From: Pleurotus ostreatus/Saccharomyces cerevisiae fusant
Taxonomy: Eukaryota > Opisthokonta
Length of the DNA stretch: 14,682 nucleotides
Assembly (NCBI GenBank): GCA_024196135.1
Contig: JAMQCK010000871.1
Span: 1 to 14,682 of the forward strand
Reading direction: 5' to 3'
Of this stretch, positions 9,529 to 14,682 are shown one piece after another. Below the pieces are notes generated by a model. It was not told the origin of the DNA. It saw nothing but the letters and a program-made list of their open reading frames with translations, and made no database searches. A program made the translations under genes and the position numbers. Each line of letters starts with the position of its first letter. The first letter of the stretch is position 1.

Positions 9529-9534
9529 TATAAA
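9529..9534 (+). promoter_or_regulatory. TATA box (TATAAA) of the pheromone gene
   Basis: TATAAA lies 159 bases upstream of the pheromone ATG in a GC-rich setting (GGTATAAAGAGC). With transcription expected to begin a few tens of bases downstream, this leaves a leader of roughly 100 bases that includes a pyrimidine-rich tract. Small, strongly expressed, inducible fungal genes often have such a TATA box. Confidence 0.5.
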
Positions 9535-9647
9535 GAGCAGCGCGAGCGCAGGCCGGAGACCACCCTTTTGCCATCCCGGCACGCCACCCTTGTCGAGCTA
9601 TCTATACTCTTCGACCTTCGACCTCGCCAACTTTTGACCAACTCGAG

Positions 9648-9663
9648 TCTATCTATCTATCTA
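9648..9663 (+). repeat. TCTA microsatellite, four copies, in the pheromone gene leader
   Basis: Four tandem TCTA units end 24 bases before the pheromone start codon, within a C/T- and CCA-rich leader. Such tracts are length-variable in populations. No function can be read from the sequence. Confidence 0.7.
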
Positions 9664-9687
9664 TCCGCGCCAACTACCACCACTACC

Positions 9688-9885
9688 ATGGACTCCTTCG
9701 AGCTCGATCTCGCTGCCCTCATCGCGTCTGCCCCTACCGTGCCTACGTCCGCGCCGGCTCAGGTCAAGGACGCGGAGGGTATGACCTTCGTCGACCTCGC
9801 CACCACCATCGAGGCAGGGCAGCTGCCCGTCGATGAGGAGCGGTCGCACGGGTCGTACACCGGGTTCTATTGTATCGTGTCGTAG
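9688..9885 (+). CDS. Basidiomycete mating pheromone precursor, 65 aa, CAAX box CIVS
   Basis: The intronless frame starts in a good context (ACCATGG) and encodes 65 residues. It begins MDSFELDL, as many mushroom pheromone precursors begin MDSF or MDAF. It contains an Glu-Arg pair at 51-52, the usual processing motif of this family, and ends CIVS-stop, a CAAX box for farnesylation, removal of the last three residues and carboxyl methylation. The predicted mature lipopeptide is SHGSYTGFYC with a modified C-terminal Cys, ten residues, within the range known for the family. In related fungi the secreted peptide is sensed by a STE3-type receptor on a mate and controls nuclear migration and clamp fusion. 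No receptor gene is visible in the window. The ATG at 9688 was preferred to upstream in-frame ATGs (first at 9325) because the family is short and the context is strong. Regulation: TATA box at 9529 and AACAAT motifs. Confidence 0.88.
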   Translation: MDSFELDLAALIASAPTVPTSAPAQVKDAEGMTFVDLATTIEAGQLPVDEERSHGSYTGFYCIVS

Positions 9886-9903
9886 CCACTCGGCACGCGA
9901 GCA

Positions 9904-10309
9904 ATGTGCTCGCTCTGCGCAGGCGTCTGGTCGAGGTGCGTATGCGATGCATCCCAAGTGACGAAGGAGCTGACTTGAAGGTCAGACACCCTGCATCCTC
10001 GCGTCCCAAGCAGACGCCTCTTTCTCTGCCCGCCACCAACTCGACCCACCGCCGTCGCGAGTTCAACAGCCCACGACGGACATGGCGTCGTCCACCAGTC
10101 CAGTATCCCAGCCGTATCTTTATTCTTCAGATATTCGCCTGGATTATCTTGTGCGTGCTGCTCCACCCCCGTCTTCGTCCTACATAGCTAACCTGATCCC
10201 CAGTTACCCTATCTATGCCGCCCCGCCTGCTCTAGCGAGTAACCGCAATGCGGCTTTCGGACAGTTCAGCTTATTTATCTGGTGGCCTGCCGACGTCGAG
10301 GGCTATTAA
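9904..10309 (+). other. Doubtful spliced reading frame (about 100 aa) downstream of the pheromone gene
   Basis: Two segments look like ordinary introns of this genome: 9936-9985 (GTGCGT ... GCTGAC ... TCAG, 50 bases) and 10151-10203 (GTGCGT ... GCTAAC ... CCAG, 53 bases). Removing both joins an ATG at 9904 to a TAA at 10307-10309 and gives about 100 residues. The middle is basic and the end hydrophobic and aromatic (FILQIFAWIIFYPIYA), so one membrane segment is possible. However, a second frame also stays open across the same exons to a TAA after 10204, the ATG is only 18 bases past the pheromone stop, and no family is recognised. It could equally be a spliced 3' untranslated region of the pheromone transcript or a noncoding RNA. 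Confidence 0.25.
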
Positions 10310-11070
10310 CTGCCTTTTGACGAGGTAGACAAACAGCCTCTCGATAAGGCAGGCTTACCGCCGCCATATGGACAACTCAACTTGCCTCTTGGACCTTTTT
10401 CTCTGTCTCTACTCGCGTCCCTCATCCTCTCTACCTACCTACCTATCCGCGTCCTTGCGCGACACCCCCACTACCTCGAGCTACCTTTCGCGAGCAAGAC
10501 TTTTGTATCTCTACTGTACAGTATTGTACTTTATCGCCGCCCCCAGGGGTTGGCTATCCTTCCGGATATTCTCTCCTGCCTATGCGTCGTTGTTTTTGTT
10601 CTCATACCTACTATGCAACATACACGACGCACGTCAAACAATGCATACATGCGCCGCTTTGTGGCAACTGAACAATGAACAATGAATCTCTCAGGCTGTG
10701 GTTGTCAACTTTTGTCGTGCATGCGTGGGCGCGCTTCCTTGTTGTAGGCAAAGCCGAACAAATAAGTTTGTCTCAAGCGAGGTCAACGTTCCCATAAGGA
10801 AGACTGTCATTCCACGGGCCAGGGATATGTAGCGAATGATGGGTATGCCCAATACATACGTGAACGGTGATAGACAAGATGGAGTACGAACCATCCAGTG
10901 CAATTCATGTCCTGCGGAGCCGGAAGGTCCAACGCAACAGCGATCTCGAGCTTGCGCGAAGAAGCGCATTCTCCCCCGAGCGCACGCAGCTGCCTTGGCG
11001 CTTGCATCCAGCGCTCTCAGGGAGTGCGTATCCAGCGCACCCTCGGGTGCGCATTCACCACGAGCGTCCC
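10310..11070. other. Intergenic region, tail-to-tail side of USE1
   Basis: The left part is pyrimidine-rich with short CTAC repeats near 10430. One frame is open from 10310 to 10678 and would encode two hydrophobic stretches, but it has no ATG near its start and no similarity that I can name. The right part includes the 3' untranslated region of the minus-strand USE1 gene. No RNA gene or mobile element was recognised. Confidence 0.45.
11035..11052 (-). other. Short stem-loop in the predicted USE1 3' UTR
   Basis: GCGCACC and GGTGCGC flank a 4-base loop, giving a 7-base-pair GC-rich stem that begins 18 bases after the USE1 stop codon. The repeated GCGCTGGAT follows it on the same strand. It may form in the mRNA, but there is no sequence evidence of a role. 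Confidence 0.3.
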
Positions 11071-12312
11071 TCAACGCCTCGTCAGCCGGATGAGGGCGAC
11101 CATCATGATGAAGAGGATCAAGGTGATGACGATGCACGCCACGACCAGCCAGGTCGTGCTCCCGCTCTTGCCGCGGTGATCCCTTGGGAGGCGTTAGCTT
11201 TCTGGAGTACTTCGAGCAGACAGTAGAATATGAAACGCTGGCAAGGGGAGTCTTGTCGACGACGCGACAGACACGATCGCGCGAGTGAACGCGGCAAGCA
11301 GCGCGATGGCAAGCTACAGGCAACGCAGAGATGCAAGAGAACTCACCTCAACTTCACCCTCGTACTCGTCAGCATGCCCAAGTTGCTCTCCACCTTCTCC
11401 CCCGCAGCCTCCACGACCGCCTTGTCCTTGACCAGCGCCTCCTGGAAGTGCAGCGCGTTCCGCCGGAGCTGCGCGCTCATCTGCGCGAGCTGGTCCGAGA
11501 GCTCGGTGTGCAGCGCCTGCGAGTTCTGCAGGAACTTGGGCGCGACGGCGGTGCTTGTTGACGAGGTCGGCAGCGAGGGCGCGGCGGGGGAGAGGAGCAT
11601 CGGCATGGTGGTTGTGAGGTCAGGTTGGGTGGATGGGTCGTTCGGCGAGGTTCCGGAGGGTGATGTGGGCTTAGAGGCGGGGACGGGGGAGATGATGCTG
11701 GGGATTTCTTGACCGGGCTCGGAGGGGATAAGGTCCTCGATGGGACCTGGGATGGGGTCGGCGTCGTCCTTGGCGGGTTGCTCGGGTGCGGGAGTAGGTT
11801 CAGGGCGAGGTGGTAGTGGTAGAGGGAGAGAGGCGAGGAGAGGTTCCCGTGGTGGTCGTTGTGGGGTGGATTTCTGACGAGAACGGCGTTAGTGAGGGTA
11901 GTTGTGCGTAGTATCGAGGCAAACGCACCTTCTCCACGTCCTGCATGAAGGCCTCTACTCTATCTAGAGCAACCTTCATAGCATCGTAGGACTTGGTTTG
12001 CCGCCTAATAAGGGTCAGTAAGGTGGAAATGTACGCAGTGGCGGAACTCACGGCGTCGGGTCGATATTGCTCAGCTCGATGGTCTTGAGTAGTCGATGCG
12101 CATACTTGACTTTCTAGGGGAAGTCAGGTTGGTACACAGTCTGAGAATGCTAACAGACAGCCACGCACCTCCAACGTCCCCAAGCACTTCATCCATGTCT
12201 CTGGCCGATCCGTCTCTTGCCAGACGGTGTTCGCGGTTGATTTCTCCAGCCGTCGGACCAGGCGGCCCAGATTGACCTCATCGTGCGCGCTGGGCTCAAG
12301 AGTCACAGCCAT
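11071..12312 (-). CDS. USE1: USE1-type SNARE of the endoplasmic reticulum, 306 aa
   Basis: Spliced model on the minus strand: exons 12312-12169, 12113-12052, 12004-11929, 11873-11347 and 11182-11071, giving 306 codons plus TGA. The first three introns are 47-55 bases; the last is 164 bases and uses a AAG acceptor. Seen: a helical N-terminus (NLGRLVRRLE), a Pro/Ser/Thr-rich linker at about 95-205, a SNARE-like heptad helix at about 207-266, the conserved TR-x-KLRDHRGKSGSTTWL junction, and a single hydrophobic segment at 281-301 next to a short RLTRR end. USE1 is a Qc-type SNARE that works with Sec20, Sec22 and Ufe1/syntaxin 18 in Golgi-to-ER retrograde fusion; it is tail-anchored with the bulk in the cytosol. 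Family members carry Asp rather than Gln in the central layer; Asp 244 (VKDKAVVE) is the likely one. The conserved C-terminal block makes the family call firm. Head-to-head with the gene at 12560. Confidence 0.87.
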
Positions 12313-12559
12313 AGTGATAGGCGAATAAGTGAAGAGTATATAGAGACGAAGGACAAGAACAATAGCAAGGGCGTCAGACGTGGAGGCCGGTCCCCGGTCC
12401 GGAGCCCCGCCCAGCAATCGTCGGCAGTCACCGAGATCAGTAACCGCTGCTCTCCACGCTCGTCACTCTGACTCTCCGCACGACGTCGGCAGAGATCCCA
12501 TAAATTTTCGACATATTGCATCCTAAATTCCATTCCTTCACGCATAGAACACGACTACG
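12313..12559. promoter_or_regulatory. Divergent promoter between USE1 and the RGG-protein gene
   Basis: Only 247 bases separate the two opposed start codons (12312 and 12560), so they share this region for their promoters and leaders. A TATATA lies at 12337-12342, about 25 bases from the USE1 ATG, which is close for a functional TATA box. A GC-rich centre with a doubled CCGGTCC and an AT-rich stretch near 12500-12520 on the RGG-gene side are the only notable compositional features. Confidence 0.5.
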
Positions 12560-14682
12560 ATGGCTAGAGGCAACAACAAGCGCGGCCGCGGCGGCCCACC
12601 GAACACAGCGAGAGGCGGGAGCGGCACGCCCAGGGGGCGCGGCGGTCGAGGACGCGGCCGTGGGGGGAGGGGAAACTTGAACAACAGCGGCTACATCCCC
12701 TTCGACGAGTTCGACCTCCCGATCCCGCTGTATGACAGTGCGTAGCGGGGTTGATCGCCGTCAGTTGGATGCTCACCGATCCCAGACTCCCCCCGGGGTG
12801 GGTTCGCGGGGCGGGCGCGCGGGAATCTGAGGGGAAGGGGCAATGGCTCATTCAGCGGACGCGGGACCCCGAGGGGCAGCTCGACGCCCAGGGGTAACGC
12901 ACCTCCGCGACCCGAGTACGCTAGCCCGATGCGCGGGAATGCGCCATCTGCACCAACAAGAGGGGGAATGGGAGCGCGCAATCGCCGTGGTGGGAAGATG
13001 GGGTCGTACAACGCGCCGTTGTCAAGCCTGCTCTACGAAGAGCGACCGCTCTTGCGGCCGATTGTGTTCGTGCGGTCCACGCTTACGGCGACGCTGTTCC
13101 AGGAGGAAGAGGAGATCTTCGAGCCTGGGGTGGAGGAGATCGGTGCGTGAATACGTTCATGCGGCTTGAGATCACTAGCTAATCGCGTCTACTTCATCCA
13201 GACGACGCCGAGAAGAGCCACGTCCCCACCGCGAATCGTGTCAACCAGGTCTTCCACATCAAGGACGAGGACGAGGAGGACAATCGCCATGGCGCTACCC
13301 ACGGTGCCGACGATAATGTCGATGGAGATGAAGAGGAAGAACTTGAGGAGATCGATTTCGCCGACATCGGCAAGTTCCAAGAGCAGGTTGACGCTGGCGC
13401 GATCGCGATGTCGTCCGTCCAGGAAGTGGAAGAGCGGTTCACGGGGATCCACATCGGCGGGGGCGCAAGAGAGATGGAAGCCCAGGTCACAACTACGACG
13501 GCGATGGCCATGGAGACGGACGTGGACATGGCAGAAGATGCGGCGGCAGACATGACCGCAGAACCGTTGCCCGCCGCGCCTGAGGAGCAGGCGAAGGAGA
13601 TGGCCGTGAATGCGGAGGACACTGCGCAAGTCCCGCACGAGGAGCCCAAGGCCGAGGAGCTGCCCCAGGAGCAGGGGAAGGGCGCCGAGGCGCAGGAGAC
13701 GCAGGCTACGCAACTCGAACAGGTGCCGCAGCCTCACGAGACTGCTCAAGTCGAGGTTGAGGTCGTCGAGGCAACTACGGCGATCGAGGTAGTGACCGCA
13801 CCAGCCTATGAATCATCTCTCCCGACCGATCCGGCGCCTGCGTCTTCCACCGCGCTCGAGGCTGCACGGGAAGAGATACGCGAAGTCGCACGAGGGGAGC
13901 CGCTAGAGGTCGCACATGAAGAGGCGCACGCAGTCGCACAAGAAGAGGTGCTCGAAGTCGCACGGGAAGAGGCGCGCGACGCCGCACGAGAAGAACATGC
14001 ATTCGTCGCGAATACGACATCTACTCTCGCAGAGGAGGCTCCAGTGCCTGCGGTCGCGGAGCAGGCGGCTATGGAAACGACTGCAACATCTGCTGAAGAA
14101 CATCCCGTGTTCTTCGTCGACACTACACCTGCACCCGTCAATACCTCATCTACACCCTCGAACGAGGCGCCCGTGCATACAGCTGAAGGGCATGAAGCCA
14201 TGGCCGATGTATCTGCGCCCACGGAGGAACAAGTACCATTCTTTATCGACACCACGCCGTCCATGATCGACGCGCCCACCACTGTTCCTAGCCGCATTGC
14301 ACAACTCACGCGCGAGCTACAAGATGAAGACGAGGTCATCGTTTACGTCGCACCGCATCCGCGCTCGACACGCGCAACGCCGGCCCCAGCGCTCCCGCAG
14401 ATGACCTCCATGCTCACCGGGACGACGAAGACGGTCGACGCGAAGGCATGGGCGCCTACGCCAGCACCGGCTGCTGCCGCCGTCAGTCCTCCCGCACCCG
14501 AATCATTCGCATCCGTCCCACAACCTTCTACCCCCAAAGCCGGGCCCTCTTTCTCTTTCACTCGCTCCGGCACCCGCCAGCCGCGTCATGCACCCGCCGT
14601 CACCCCCGACGGCCGCGCACGCACGCGCATCCGCGAGCGGCAGAGGAACAAGAAGCGGCGGCCCAAGGGCGAGTGGGGCGCG
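12560..14682 (+). CDS. RGG-box and acidic repeat protein, 5' part (at least 672 aa, runs off the window)
   Basis: Exons 12560-12737, 12786-13142 and 13202 to the window end; introns of 48 and 59 bases. The third exon is open for 493 whole codons with no stop before the edge. Order in the protein: an RGG/RG-rich segment (about 1-45) and a second one with SGRG/PRG motifs (about 60-135), typical of RNA-binding, arginine-methylated and phase-separating proteins; a more ordinary stretch (LLYEERPLLRPIVFVRS, about 141-157); an acidic Asp/Glu-rich segment (about 190-225); a long Ala/Glu/Pro/Thr-rich, probably disordered region with an 8-residue repeat (398-445); two copies of FF(V/I)DTTP (482, 525); and a very basic stretch (RTRIRERQRNKKRRPKGEW) at the window edge. 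I cannot name the family. Nucleic-acid binding is inferred from the RGG and basic parts. Confidence 0.8.
13858..14001 (+). repeat. Six tandem 24-bp units encoding an EVAREExx-type octapeptide
   Basis: Six in-frame units of 24 bases encode EAAREEIR, EVARGEPL, EVAHEEAH, AVAQEEVL, EVAREEAR and DAAREEHA, with a partial seventh (FVA). The period is eight residues rather than seven, so it is not a canonical coiled-coil heptad; the composition favours a charged single helix. Units differ at many bases, so the array is old or under protein-level selection. Confidence 0.8.

Noticed and set aside
9325..9687. N-terminal extension of the pheromone frame by 121 codons
   Set aside because: The extension has no family similarity, covers the TATA box and the microsatellite leader, and would make an atypically long precursor.
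10375..10482. Possible decayed second pheromone leader, based on a CTAC repeat followed by TATCCGCG as in the real leader
   Set aside because: The similarity is short and low-complexity, and no ER motif or CAAX-stop follows. A hand scan of the plus strand from 9886 to about 10760 found no other plausible CAAX end.
10310..10678. Open frame with two hydrophobic stretches
   Set aside because: There is no suitable ATG, its codons reflect a pyrimidine-rich low-complexity tract, and a stop at 10307 separates it from the frame upstream.
10691..11323. Minus-strand frame of 210 codons
   Set aside because: It overlaps the USE1 last exon in another frame and crosses its intron; the USE1 frame has the conserved membrane anchor.
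13189..14339. Long minus-strand frames (186, 151 and 177 codons) opposite the RGG gene
   Set aside because: They are Leu/Arg- or Ser/Ala-rich mirror images of a highly codon-biased plus-strand exon that has matching splice sites and runs open to the window end.
1..14682. CRISPR array, tRNA or rRNA genes, transposon ends
   Set aside because: No regularly spaced repeats, cloverleaf-like segments, rRNA-like sequence or terminal inverted repeats with target duplications were found by eye on either strand.

Overview
The window reads as nuclear DNA of a filamentous basidiomycete, most likely an Agaricomycete. The evidence is GC-rich coding sequence, many GT-AG introns of about 45-59 bases, a CAAX-type lipopeptide mating pheromone precursor, and P-loop NTPase genes of a kind expanded in mushroom-forming fungi. 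The lineage is an inference. All gene models are spliced by eye from splice signals, frame and comparison between copies.

Layout. (1) 1-75: last 24 codons of a + strand gene that enters from the left. (2) 535-2698 (+): broken copy of an NTPase gene, with a nonsense codon and a lost 3' end. (3) 2830-5868 (-): intact 939-aa P-loop NTPase with a nuclease-like domain and a basic nuclear-type tail, five exons. (4) 6082-8785 (+): intact 820-aa paralogue in six exons, closest relative of the broken copy and divergent from gene 3 across a 213-base intergenic region with palindromic sites. (5) 9688-9885 (+): 65-aa mating pheromone precursor with an upstream TATA box and an inverted pair of HMG-type motifs. 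(6) 9904-10309: doubtful spliced reading frame. (7) 11071-12312 (-): USE1-type ER SNARE, 306 aa, five exons. (8) 12560-14682 (+): RGG-box, acidic and repeat-containing protein that runs off the right end.

Genes 2-4 form a local cluster of one family: an N-terminal region of about 90 residues, a P-loop NTPase with Walker A (N-x-SGSGKT) and Walker B (DEAQ), and a C-terminal region resembling PD-(D/E)XK nucleases. This resembles the NTPase plus nuclease layout described for Crinkler-type (CR) proteins of fungi and oomycetes. Only the minus-strand gene keeps the D...QxK residues. Both plus-strand copies have lost the Asp and the Lys, so they may be regulators, decoys or decaying genes. The two plus-strand copies share a mosaic of near-identical and diverged blocks, which points to gene conversion.

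The clearest single finding is the pheromone precursor: MDSF start, ER cleavage motif, predicted ten-residue peptide and C-terminal CIVS. It raises the possibility that the window lies at or near a pheromone/receptor (B) mating-type locus, although no STE3 receptor is visible here.
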